Assembly: GCF_034043675.1 (NCBI RefSeq)
Contig: NZ_JAXCLA010000005.1
Coordinates: 310,001 to 374,000, forward strand
DNA length: 64,000 nucleotides
Direction: 5' to 3'
Origin: KK5 sp034043675
GTDB taxonomy: Bacteria > Pseudomonadota > Gammaproteobacteria > Burkholderiales > Burkholderiaceae_C
How positions within the stretch are numbered: the first letter of the stretch is position 1; each line of letters begins with the position of its first letter. The notes beneath the pieces are model-generated. The model was given only the letters and a program-made list of their open reading frames with translations. It ran no database searches and had not been told where the DNA came from. Shown one piece after another: positions 7,832 to 15,740 of this stretch. The translations under genes were made by a program, and so were the position numbers.

Positions 7832-8527
7832 ATGAGCGCGCTCCCCCACGACCTGCAAGAGGCCGCCTCACTGGCGGGCCAGGCCTACGCGCAGGTCAAG
7901 GCGATGATCTTCGACTTCACCTTGATGCCGGGCGACCGCTTCTCCGAGACCGACATCGCCCAGAAGCTGCAGCTCAGCCGCACGCCGCTGCGCCAGGCGC
8001 TGCAAAGGCTGGCGCGCGAGGGTTTCCTGCAGGTGTTCCCGAAGCTGGGCTGGCAGGTCGCGCCGCTGGACTTCGATGTGATCGACGAGCTTTACGACCT
8101 GCGCATGCTGATCGAGTGCCACGCTGCCCAACTGCTGGCAGGCCAGGAGTCGCGCAGCGCCGAGCTGCAGGCGCTGGTCGACGCCTGGATGGTGCCCGTG
8201 GAGCAGCGGCTGAGCGATCCGGTCGGGGTCGGCACGATGGACGAGAACTTCCATGCCGAACTGGTTGCCGGTGCCGGCAACCGCGAGATGACCCGCGTCC
8301 ACCAGGGCCTGACCGACCGCATCCGCATCGTGCGCCGGCTGGACTTCACCAAGCCCGCCCGCGTCGCCGCCACCTACGACGAGCACGCGCGCATCCTGCG
8401 CGCCATCCTGCGCCGTCGCGCCGATGAAGCGCAGCGCCTGCTGCGCGCCCACATCGAGCAGAGCAAGCTGGAGGTGCGGCACATCACGCTGGAAGCGCTG
8501 CACCGCGCGCGGCGCGGCGCTCCATAA
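7832..8527 (+). CDS. GntR family transcriptional regulator (FadR/FCD subfamily)
   Basis: A 231-residue regulator. The N-terminal winged helix-turn-helix is clear at about residues 20-85 (PGDRFSETDIAQKLQLSRTPLRQALQRLAREGFL). It is followed by an all-helical FCD ligand domain with the metal-site pattern of Asp and His residues (DELYDLRMLIE, ENFHAELV, YDEHARILRAI, LLRAHIE). It sits 12 bases after the AtzH-like gene at the end of the biuret operon, so it probably senses a pathway amide or acid and controls the operon, including itself. The operator is not visible because the promoter lies outside the window or far upstream. A hairpin follows the stop. Confidence 0.86.
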   Translation: MSALPHDLQEAASLAGQAYAQVKAMIFDFTLMPGDRFSETDIAQKLQLSRTPLRQALQRLAREGFLQVFPKLGWQVAPLDFDVIDELYDLRMLIECHAAQLLAGQESRSAELQALVDAWMVPVEQRLSDPVGVGTMDENFHAELVAGAGNREMTRVHQGLTDRIRIVRRLDFTKPARVAATYDEHARILRAILRRRADEAQRLLRAHIEQSKLEVRHITLEALHRARRGAP

Positions 8528-8533
8528 CAAAAA

Positions 8534-8564
8534 ATCCCCGCGACGCCATCGGCATCGCGGGGAT
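8534..8564 (-). terminator. Intrinsic terminator between convergent genes
   Basis: A perfect ten-base stem (ATCCCCGCGA with TCGCGGGGAT) with an 11-base loop. On the minus strand it is followed by a run of Ts, so it ends the PEP-CTERM gene transcript; it may also stop GntR transcription from the other side. Confidence 0.8.
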
Positions 8565-8598
8565 CGTCAACCCTGTCTTTTCCGTGAAAGCCGGTCGC

Positions 8599-9102
8599 TT
8601 ACTTCGGCTGGCGACGGCGTGCGGTGAAGCCCACGAGGCCCAGGCCGCCCAGCAGCATGGCGATGGTGGCGGGTTCCGGAACGGCGCTGAGGTTGGTGAT
8701 GGTCAGCGAGTAGGTGCCGCTGCCTTGGTATTCGGTCAACGCAAAGGTACCCACCTTGAAGACCGGCGCGTCTTCGGAACCCGTGTACAGCTGCGGGCCG
8801 TCAGTGGACAGCAGGGTGACGCCGCCGTAGTAGTCGTCGAGCTCCAGGCCCCCGCCGATGGCGTCGTTATAGAAGTAGACGTCAGCCACGCCAAAGTAGG
8901 CATCCGGGAAACCGTCGACATCCTGGTAAACAAGACCAGAGCCGATGCCGTAGCCAGCCGGCTCAACGGACGAATCGATCTGCCAGCTGGCGCTGTAGTC
9001 ACCGGTGACCGTGAATTGGAAGGTGTCGGCGTGCGCCACGACGGCGGTTTGCGCGAGTGCCAGGCAAGCGGCCAATTGAATGAATGTTTTCTTCAGCATC
9101 AT
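8599..9102 (-). CDS. PEP-CTERM sorting domain protein
   Basis: A 167-residue exported protein of unknown function. The start at 9102 (MMLKKTFIQ) follows the strong ribosome site GAGGAAA; a longer in-frame version to 9180 lacks one. A signal peptide ends near AVVAHA-DTF. The mature part is acidic and rich in Tyr, Gly and Asp. The C-terminus carries the PEP-CTERM sorting signal: VPEPA, a hydrophobic helix (TIAMLLGGLGLVGFTA) and a basic RRRQPK tail, which exosortase EpsH/XrtA systems recognise. Such proteins are usually tied to exopolysaccharide or biofilm matrix. No exosortase gene lies in this window. A sigma54-like promoter is present 120 bases upstream. Confidence 0.85.
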   Translation of the reverse strand: MMLKKTFIQLAACLALAQTAVVAHADTFQFTVTGDYSASWQIDSSVEPAGYGIGSGLVYQDVDGFPDAYFGVADVYFYNDAIGGGLELDDYYGGVTLLSTDGPQLYTGSEDAPVFKVGTFALTEYQGSGTYSLTITNLSAVPEPATIAMLLGGLGLVGFTARRRQPK

Positions 9103-9223
9103 GGATTTCCTCGGCTCCGGTTGTGTGACGAATTCACAGAAGAAGATTTGTGAAGGCCCGATGTTGTTTGCCACGAGCACTCCTCACAACCCGCCTGATC
9201 GAGGGGAAGAGAAAACACCAGTG

Positions 9224-9239
9224 TGCAATTGGGTTTCCA
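9224..9239 (-). promoter_or_regulatory. Candidate sigma54 (-24/-12) promoter for the PEP-CTERM gene
   Basis: On the minus strand TGGAAACCCAATTGCA matches the RpoN consensus TGGCACG-N4-TTGCW, with the invariant GG and GC at correct spacing. It would give a leader of about 110 bases before the start at 9102. PEP-CTERM genes in several species are known to depend on RpoN with the PrsK/PrsR pair. The rest of the 402-base gap 9103-9504 holds no gene that I can support. Confidence 0.5.
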
Positions 9240-9504
9240 GGTGCTTGAACCGTTATCGGCTGATTTCAACAACTTCGCACCTGACTTGAGCATGACTAGG
9301 TGAATTTCATGGTGGAAACCCCGACAAGACGGCGACAAGCGTTGAAGCGGTCAGCCCTTTCGTACGGCCTGCGCACAAACCGTGTGCCGGCGCACCACGC
9401 CGGCGACTGACCTGCTCGCAACACTCCGCTTTCTCGATCGCCCCAGTGTCGATTTTTCGCATCGCTGTCAGACAATCCGCGCGCCTTCCCTCATCCATCC
9501 GACC

Positions 9505-10767
9505 ATGCCTAACGCTCAAGTTCGACGTCATCTCGCCCTGCCGATCGCATCGCTGTCGCTGCTCCTGCTCAGCGGCCTGGCCCACGGGCAGACGGCGGCT
9601 GACCCCGTCTCCACCCTCGTCGGTCAGCTGCAACTCGACAAGTACAAGGCCACGATCAAGGGCCTGACCCAGTTCGGCGACCGCCGCCAGGGCACCGAGC
9701 GCAACAGGAAGGCGCTCGACTGGATTGAGGCGCAGCTCAAGTCCTACGGCTGCACGAACACCGAGCGGATGCAGTACCTGTACACGGAGCCCGAGAAGCG
9801 CGCCTACGGCACGCGCAAGCCCGACCCGGCGCGCGCCGGCGGCCCGGCCGGCCAGGGCGGCAGCACGCTGTTCGGCAAGGTGGCACACACCGGCGTCAAC
9901 ACCGATGCCATGGCCCAGCCCGACGAGCGCCTGCGCAAGCTCAACGAGGAACCCACCCCGGTCGGCACCTCGCAGCGCGAGAACGTCTGGTGCACCAAGG
10001 TCGGCAAGACCCATCCGGAAGAGATGTACATCGTCTCCGCCCACATGGACGGCATCGGCTGGGGCGAGGCCGCCAACGACGACGGCTCCGGCACCGCGCT
10101 GGTGATGGAGCTGGCGCGCATCTTCAGCATGCCCGGCGTCGAGACCGACCGCTCGATCCGCTTCGTGCTCTGGAACAACGAGGAGACCGGCCTCAACGGC
10201 GCCGCCGCCTACGTCGAGCAGCGCCGGCTGCTGCAGGGCATCGAAGAGCCCAAGGGCTCGGGCAAGTACCCGGAGCCCAAGTGGCTGGGCATGATCCAGC
10301 ACGACATGATGATGTTCGACCACGGCATGCCGGTGCCCCAGCTCGACGCCGCCGGCAAGCCGGTGCTGGATGCGAAGGGCCAGCCCGTCTACGTGCTGCC
10401 CAAGGAGCAGCGCGCCGAGGCCGACGTCAACATCGAGTTCCAGGCGACGTCCAAGTTCGCGGACGAGGCGCAGAAGCTGGCCTGGCACTTCCGCTCGGCC
10501 AACGACAAGTACGCGACGAACTATCCGGCGGCGGTGGGCTTCCACATGACCAACACGGATTCGACGCCGTTCATGGACTGGGTGCCATCGATCTCCTTGC
10601 GCGAGAACGAGCGGGGGCAGCAGATCGGTGCGGGGTGGAATCCGCATTGGCATCAGCCGACGGATCTGTATTCGACTTACTCAGACAAGGATTTTTTGTT
10701 GGGGTTGAATGCGGCGCAGACGACGTTGTCGGCGGTTGCGTTGCTGGTTGGCGCTGCTGTTAAGTAA
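9505..10767 (+). CDS. Secreted M28 family metallopeptidase
   Basis: A 420-residue zinc aminopeptidase-like enzyme. The start at 9505 gives a signal peptide (RRHLALPIASLSLLLLSGLAHGQ); the longer frame from 9382 adds an implausible tail. The cocatalytic zinc ligands of M28 are visible: His180 (SAHMDG), Asp192 or 193 (ANDDGSG), the Glu pair 226-227 (NNEETGLNG), an Asp in QHDMMMFD and a C-terminal His in PHWHQPTD. A region of about 100 residues between the N-terminal helix and His180 carries family-specific insertions rich in Gly and Pro. It probably acts in the periplasm or outside the cell on peptides. It converges on an M2 peptidase gene with a long palindrome between them. Confidence 0.85.
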   Translation: MPNAQVRRHLALPIASLSLLLLSGLAHGQTAADPVSTLVGQLQLDKYKATIKGLTQFGDRRQGTERNRKALDWIEAQLKSYGCTNTERMQYLYTEPEKRAYGTRKPDPARAGGPAGQGGSTLFGKVAHTGVNTDAMAQPDERLRKLNEEPTPVGTSQRENVWCTKVGKTHPEEMYIVSAHMDGIGWGEAANDDGSGTALVMELARIFSMPGVETDRSIRFVLWNNEETGLNGAAAYVEQRRLLQGIEEPKGSGKYPEPKWLGMIQHDMMMFDHGMPVPQLDAAGKPVLDAKGQPVYVLPKEQRAEADVNIEFQATSKFADEAQKLAWHFRSANDKYATNYPAAVGFHMTNTDSTPFMDWVPSISLRENERGQQIGAGWNPHWHQPTDLYSTYSDKDFLLGLNAAQTTLSAVALLVGAAVK

Positions 10768-10793
10768 CTGGATAGCTACCGTTTGTCTTTTGC

Positions 10794-11360
10794 CACGGTG
10801 CCGGGTCTCGCCCCGGCGGGCGAGTTCCTTTCTTGGGCGCCCAAGAAAGGAACCAAAGAAGGCGCCCCTACTGTCTTCGCCCTCCGCTTCGCTGCGGGTG
10901 CCCTGCGGTGCTCGCGACTTGGGCCCCGCGCCGAACTCACTCCGCTACGCTTCGTTCAGACATGCGGCGCGAGTCAGTTCACGAGGTTCGCTGCGCTCAC
11001 GGTCCCAAGCCACTGCGCTCCTCGGCGAAGCCACAAGGGGTCAGCCGAATCGGCTCGCTCCGCATCGCCTTCAGGGGCGCCTCGCCAAGGCGATGCGCAG
11101 CGAGCCGTGTCGTGTTCCCCTTCTGCACCGCCGAGAAGCGCAGGGGCCAGAGGCGCGTGCGAAGCACGCTTCAAAAGACTGACTCGCGCCGGCTGTCCGA
11201 GCGGAGCGTAGCGCAGCGAGTTCGGGCGCGGCCTCGGGCTCCGAGCATCGCAGGGAACCCGACCAACGGGAGGGCGGCGCAGCAGGGGCGGTTTCTTTGC
11301 TTACTTTCTTGGGCGCCCAAGAAAGTGAGTCGCCCGCCGGGGCGAGTCCCGGCACCACGG
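10794..11360. repeat. Large imperfect palindrome (about 560 bp) between convergent peptidase genes
   Basis: The two halves are imperfect reverse complements about an axis near 11077. The outer arms (10798 on, and 11356 backwards) share GTGCCGGG-CTCGCCCCGGCGGGCG. Each contains the perfect 20-base palindrome TTTCTTGGGCGCCCAAGAAA (10829-10848 and 11305-11324). Inner blocks 11051-11069 and 11089-11107 pair with one mismatch. Open frames through it are low-complexity and overlap in several frames, so no gene is called. It fills the 613-base gap between the M28 and M2 genes and could act as a bidirectional terminator. No transposase is present. Confidence 0.8.
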
Positions 11361-11380
11361 CGAACGACCAACTCAGCACA

Positions 11381-13282
11381 TCACTGCACAGTCCACCCCG
11401 GCACCGACTTGCTCGCAGCATTCTGCTGCTTCAACCAGTCATACAGCGGCTTGAAGTACTCCAGCATCGGCCCCGCATCCAGATGGTCGGTGCCCGTCAT
11501 CGCCTTCAGCGTCACCTGCGCCGGCTGCGACTGCCCCGCCGCCAGCATGGCCTGCAGCTTGTCTCCCGCCGCCTTGCTGCCGTAGAAGGTGCAACGGTTC
11601 AGCGGGCCCTTGTAGCCGCTGGCCTCGCACATCGCCTTGTAGAACTGGAACTGATAGAGCCGCGCCAGGTAATAGCGGGCATACGGCACGTTCCCCGGGA
11701 TGTGGTACTTCGCACCCGGATCGAAGTCCGCCTCGCTGCGTTCCACCGGCGGCGCCACGCCCTGGTACTGCTCGCGCAGCGCCCACCAGGCCTTGTTGTA
11801 GTCGGCGGGTTTCACCTGGCCGGAGAAGACCTGCCAGCGCCACTTGTCGATCAGGAGGCCGAAGGGCAGGAAGGCGACCTTGTCGAGCGCCGTGCGGAGC
11901 TGCAGCGGGATGTCGGCTTCGGCGGGCGGGATGGTGTCGATCAGGCCGATGGTCTTCAGGTAGTCGGGCGTGATGGCCAGGGCCACCGAGTCGCCGATCG
12001 CCTCATGGAAGCCGTCGTCGGCGCCGTTGCGGAACATGTAGGGCTGGGCCTTGTAGGCCCGCTGGTACATGTTGTGGCCCTCTTCGTGGTGGACGGTGAC
12101 GAAGTTGTCGGCATCGACGTTGATGCACATCTTCACGCGCAGGTCGTCCTCGTTGTCGAGGTCCCAGGCGCTGGCATGGCAGACGGCGTCACGGTCGCGC
12201 GGCTTGACGAACTGCGAGCGCTGCCAGAAGGTCTCGGGCAGCGGCGGCAGGCCCATCGAGGTGTAGAAGCGGTCGCCATAGGCCGCCATCGCCTTGCCCG
12301 CGGCCAGCGCGGCGGCGGTGGCCGCATTGCTGCTGGCATCACCCTTGTTCGAGAACGCAAGCGCGGCTTCCGGATGCTGGGCGGCGATCTGCTTCTTCAG
12401 CGCGGCTTCCAGATCGATCGTCGGCGCGGCGGCGAGCTTGGGGTCGGTCGGCTGCACCACGTCATACACATTGCCCCACTCCTGCGCCCAGGGGTTGCCG
12501 AGCAGGTGGGCCGGGATCATGCCGTCGGCACGCTGCGCCGCGGCGCCGTACTTCTGCACCAGGCGGTTGCGAACGTAGGCGTGCAGTTCCTTGTACAGCG
12601 GCTGCAGCTGCTGCCAGGTGGCTTCGAGCTGGGCCGAGAAGGCGGCCGGCGTCATGTCGTAGCCCGAGCGCCAGAGCTCACCGGTGTCCTTGAAACCGAA
12701 CTCCCGGGCGCCCTGGTTGGACAGCTCCACCAGGCGCGCGTACTTGTCGCGCATCGGCGGGGAGATGCGGTGCCAGCCGGTCCACAGGTCCAGCAGCTCC
12801 TGCGGATCGCGCGACTTGGCCATGCGCACCTCGATCTCCTCGATGCCCAGGCAAGTACCGTCCTTCAGGCAGTACTTGCCCTTGCCGTACATGCCGTCCA
12901 GCGCCACCGCCGTCTGCGTCAGCTCGGCCACCAGCTTCGGGTCGGTGGGCGTGCCGTTGAGCTTGAGCAGCATGAACTTGCGCGCCAGCGCCGGCGGCAG
13001 CTTGAGCTTGTCGAAGCGGCGTGCGGCGATCACCAGCTCGTTGGCCCGCAGGCCCGCACGTTCCTGCACCTTCGAGGAGACGTAAGCCGAGTCCTCGTTG
13101 ATGTAGGTCTGCTGCAGCCAGCCGGCATGGTTGCCTTCGACGGACAGCTCGCTCAGCTCGGCCTCGGCCTTGTCCATGAAGGCCTGGGCTTCGGCGACGG
13201 TGGGCGGCTTGCCGGCGGCCTGCGAATGGCTCGCGCAGGCCAGCACGGCGGCTGCGAACAGCAGCGACGGGATGTGGCGCAT
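11381..13282 (-). CDS. Secreted M2 family peptidyl-dipeptidase (ACE-like)
   Basis: A 633-residue zinc peptidase related to angiotensin-converting enzyme. A signal peptide (MRHIPSLLFAAAVLACASHSQAA) directs export. The zinc motif HEEGH occupies residues 399-403 (VTVHHEEGHNMYQRAY), and the third ligand Glu lies in the following FHEAIGDSVALA. N-terminal helices (WLQQTYINEDSAYVSSKVQE, WTGWHRISPPMRDKYARLVELSNQGA) fit the lid of the M2 fold. Length matches single-domain bacterial ACE homologues. It would remove dipeptides from the C-terminus of peptides in the periplasm. It is transcribed towards the M28 gene; together they suggest a peptide-degrading pair. Confidence 0.88.
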   Translation of the reverse strand: MRHIPSLLFAAAVLACASHSQAAGKPPTVAEAQAFMDKAEAELSELSVEGNHAGWLQQTYINEDSAYVSSKVQERAGLRANELVIAARRFDKLKLPPALARKFMLLKLNGTPTDPKLVAELTQTAVALDGMYGKGKYCLKDGTCLGIEEIEVRMAKSRDPQELLDLWTGWHRISPPMRDKYARLVELSNQGAREFGFKDTGELWRSGYDMTPAAFSAQLEATWQQLQPLYKELHAYVRNRLVQKYGAAAQRADGMIPAHLLGNPWAQEWGNVYDVVQPTDPKLAAAPTIDLEAALKKQIAAQHPEAALAFSNKGDASSNAATAAALAAGKAMAAYGDRFYTSMGLPPLPETFWQRSQFVKPRDRDAVCHASAWDLDNEDDLRVKMCINVDADNFVTVHHEEGHNMYQRAYKAQPYMFRNGADDGFHEAIGDSVALAITPDYLKTIGLIDTIPPAEADIPLQLRTALDKVAFLPFGLLIDKWRWQVFSGQVKPADYNKAWWALREQYQGVAPPVERSEADFDPGAKYHIPGNVPYARYYLARLYQFQFYKAMCEASGYKGPLNRCTFYGSKAAGDKLQAMLAAGQSQPAQVTLKAMTGTDHLDAGPMLEYFKPLYDWLKQQNAASKSVPGWTVQ

Positions 13283-13351
13283 TGGGGGTCTCCTCTTGGG
13301 AAAGGTCGCGAGGATAGCGCCGCCGTCGGCCCCTGACTCAAGTCATTCAAG

Positions 13352-15418
13352 TCACCAGACCGTAACCTGCTCGTCCTCGTTCGTCCGCCCTGAGCGCTTG
13401 GCCCGGTACATCGCGTGGTCGGCCGCGCGCAGCAGGGTGTCGGCGTCCAGGCCGTCCTCCGGGAAGCGGCTGATGCCGATGCTGCAGCGGGCCATCAGCA
13501 GTTCGTCGCGGGCGTGGATCGGCTGCGCCAGGCTGGCGCGCACGCGGTCGATGACGGCCGCCTCCATCACGTCGAGCGTGGTGCCGCGTGCCTCGATCAG
13601 CATCACGAACTCGTCGCCACCCAGGCGCGCGACGAGGTCACCATCGCGCATGCAGGCCTTCAGGCGCTGGCCCAGCACCGACAGCAATTCGTCGCCCACG
13701 TGGTGGCCGAAGGTGTCGTTGATCTGCTTGAAGCCGTCCATGTCCACGAACAGCAGGCTCATCGGCCGTTCGCGGCCCAGGCGCTGGTCGAGCAGGCGGC
13801 GGAAATGCGCGCGGTTGGCCAGGCCCGTCAGCGAGTCGAAGTTGGCCAGGCGATTGAGCTGCTGCTCGTGCAGCACCGCCTCGGTGACGTCGCTGACCAC
13901 GGCCACGCTGTGCGTGACCTGGCCGGACTCGCCGCGCAGCACCTTGACGACCACATCGCACCACAGCTCGCGGCCGTCGGGGCGCACGTGGTGCAGGCGC
14001 GTCAGCGGCAGGCCGCCGCGCGCCACGCTGACGCGCAGCGCACGTGGCACCCCCTCGCGGCCGTCCGGCAAGCGGAACAGGCGGCTGTAGCTCACGCCCA
14101 GCAGCGCCTCGGCGGGCCAGCCGCAGATTGCCTCGAAGGCGGGGTTCATGTATTCGATCGCGCCGCGGCTGTCGACGATGCAGATGCCGTTGTCCACCGA
14201 ATCCAGCGCCAGGCCGCGCAGCCGCAGCGACTGCTCGGCCGCGCGGCGCTCGGTCAGGTCGCGCAGGTGGGCGGTGAAGGCCGGCTCGCCGCCGATCGGC
14301 GTGCTCGTCAGCGCCAGCTCGATCGGGAACTCCTCGCCGTTGCGGCGCATCGCACCGATCTCGATGCGGCGGCCCAGCAGCATCGACGGGCCGCCGGCCA
14401 GCACGCGCGCAAAGCCCCGTTCGTGCCGCTCGCGCAGCGCCGGCGGGATGATGCATTCCGACAGCGGCCAGCCCAGCACCTGGTCGCGCCGGTAGCCGAA
14501 GATCACTTCGGCCGCCGCGTTGAATTCGATCACCCGGCCGAGCCGGTCGATCGTGATGATGCCGTCCAGCGAGGACTCGACGATCGCGCGCTTGTGCGCC
14601 TCGCTGGAGATCGCGTCGGCGTTCATCTCCGCGGCCAGCTCGGTCGCGCGGACCAGCATGTCGGCGTCGACCTGGCGCTTGCGCTCCAGGCGCCGCAGGT
14701 CCAGCGTCGCCGCGGCCAGCATCGCCAACAACAGCAGGCAGCTACCCACGCCCACCATCAGCGCCAGCCAGATCGGATCTACGCCCAGCGGCGGCGAGAC
14801 GCACACGCTGCCCTCGACGAAATGGGTGGCGCGCATGCCGCTGTAGTGCATCGCGACGATCGCCAGGCCCATCACCAGTGAGGCCGCGCCGCGCGAGCGC
14901 AGCGGCGTGGACGCCGCCGTCGGTTCAGCCCGGGCGCGCAGCGAAATCGACAGCGCCGCGAACGAGGCCGCCACGCCCACCAGCACCGAGACCGCGACCC
15001 ACACCGGGTCGTAGCTGTAGTCCGGCTGCATGCGCACCGCGGCCATGCCGGTGTAGTGCATCGCGGCAATGCCCAGCCCCATCGCCAGCGCGCAGGCCAG
15101 GTGCAGGGCAAGACCCACCCGCGCACGCCGCATCAGCGCCAGCGCAACGGCCGAGGCGCCGATGGCCGGGAGGATCGAAACCAGCGTCACCGCCACGTCG
15201 TAGGAAAGATGCACCGGCAGGTGCAGCGCCAGCATGCCGATGAAGTGCATCGCCCAGATGCCGATGCCCATCGCCACTGCGCCGGCGGCCATCCAGCCGC
15301 GGGCCAGGCCGCCATCGGGGCGGTTGACCCGGGCCGCGAGCCCCAGCGTCGTGTACGCGGCGAACGAGGCCACCAGGTAGGACAGCAGGACCAGCCAGAC
15401 GTTGTAGCTTGCAGTCAT
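13352..15418 (-). CDS. MHYT-PAS-PAS-GGDEF diguanylate cyclase
   Basis: A 688-residue membrane sensor that should make cyclic di-GMP. The N-terminal MHYT domain (about residues 5-250) has seven hydrophobic segments and the repeated MHFIGM, MHYTGM and MHYSGM motifs thought to bind metal or gas. Two PAS domains follow (FNAAAEVIFGYRRDQVLG; YMNPAFEAICGWPAEALLG), then GGDEF. The active motif GGDEF is intact at 600-604. RDGD, exactly five residues upstream at 591-594, is an inhibitory I-site. There is no EAL domain. The start at 15418 matches where MHYT proteins begin; an in-frame Met at 15466 is possible. The leader carries a GEMM-I-like riboswitch, so the product may regulate its own synthesis. 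Confidence 0.92.
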   Translation of the reverse strand: MTASYNVWLVLLSYLVASFAAYTTLGLAARVNRPDGGLARGWMAAGAVAMGIGIWAMHFIGMLALHLPVHLSYDVAVTLVSILPAIGASAVALALMRRARVGLALHLACALAMGLGIAAMHYTGMAAVRMQPDYSYDPVWVAVSVLVGVAASFAALSISLRARAEPTAASTPLRSRGAASLVMGLAIVAMHYSGMRATHFVEGSVCVSPPLGVDPIWLALMVGVGSCLLLLAMLAAATLDLRRLERKRQVDADMLVRATELAAEMNADAISSEAHKRAIVESSLDGIITIDRLGRVIEFNAAAEVIFGYRRDQVLGWPLSECIIPPALRERHERGFARVLAGGPSMLLGRRIEIGAMRRNGEEFPIELALTSTPIGGEPAFTAHLRDLTERRAAEQSLRLRGLALDSVDNGICIVDSRGAIEYMNPAFEAICGWPAEALLGVSYSRLFRLPDGREGVPRALRVSVARGGLPLTRLHHVRPDGRELWCDVVVKVLRGESGQVTHSVAVVSDVTEAVLHEQQLNRLANFDSLTGLANRAHFRRLLDQRLGRERPMSLLFVDMDGFKQINDTFGHHVGDELLSVLGQRLKACMRDGDLVARLGGDEFVMLIEARGTTLDVMEAAVIDRVRASLAQPIHARDELLMARCSIGISRFPEDGLDADTLLRAADHAMYRAKRSGRTNEDEQVTVW

Positions 15419-15499
15419 CGCGGTACTTCGCTCCCGCCCTCGTCTGCGTATAACCGGCTCGCCCATCGCAGCAGGCCACCGGCGCGGGCCGGGGCTACT

Positions 15500-15584
15500 G
15501 GCAGTCCCTCTGTCATGGCCCGCCGCGGAGGCGGCAAGCTTTAGACCGGTGACTTTGCGAACCCGGCTTTCGCGCGGGAGTGCC
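15500..15584 (-). ncRNA. Cyclic di-GMP-I (GEMM-I) riboswitch-like aptamer
   Basis: Read on the minus strand, closing arms GGCACTCCC (15584-15576) and GGGACTGCC (15508-15500) pair with one mismatch. Inside, a GC stem is capped by a GAAA tetraloop (15571-15568) and followed by CGCAAAG (15559-15553), CCGG, CTAAAG, a GC-rich stem and ATGACAG. This is the order of conserved parts in the GEMM-I aptamer: GNRA loop, CGCAAAG core, tetraloop receptor CTAA/ATG. It ends 82 bases before the diguanylate cyclase start, and the intervening segment can form a GC-rich hairpin that may serve as the expression platform. Identified by eye only, without a covariance model. Confidence 0.72.
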
Positions 15585-15690
15585 TTGTTGTTGATGTTGG
15601 GATCGAGTCTAGGGGGCGTATCGCTCCGCGTGCCCTTCCTCTTACGGGTTATTACCGGCGCACCGGTCAAGGTGTGATGGATTGCACAAG

Positions 15691-15740
15691 AGGCGCCCCA
15701 TGCGGGGCGTCCAGCGCACAAACCGCCTCGACAGGCGGGC
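15691..15740 (-). terminator. Tandem hairpins after the tricorn-type protease gene
   Basis: Just after the stop on the minus strand comes CCGCCTGTCGAGGCGG followed by TTTG, then a second hairpin GCCCC-GCAT-GGGGC followed by a T-rich stretch. Together they look like a rho-independent stop separating this gene from the diguanylate cyclase leader. Confidence 0.6.

Noticed and set aside
10794..11360. Palindrome as an insertion sequence or MITE
   Set aside because: No transposase, no visible target-site duplication, and symmetry extends to the centre rather than being limited to termini; reported as a palindrome only.
10833..11585. Open frames of 140-250 residues within the large palindrome
   Set aside because: Frames are open on both strands and in several phases because of GC-rich palindromic sequence; no plausible start signal or domain.
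13415..14881. 488-residue plus-strand open frame
   Set aside because: Antisense shadow of the MHYT-PAS-GGDEF gene with a His/Gln/Arg/Ala-rich composition.
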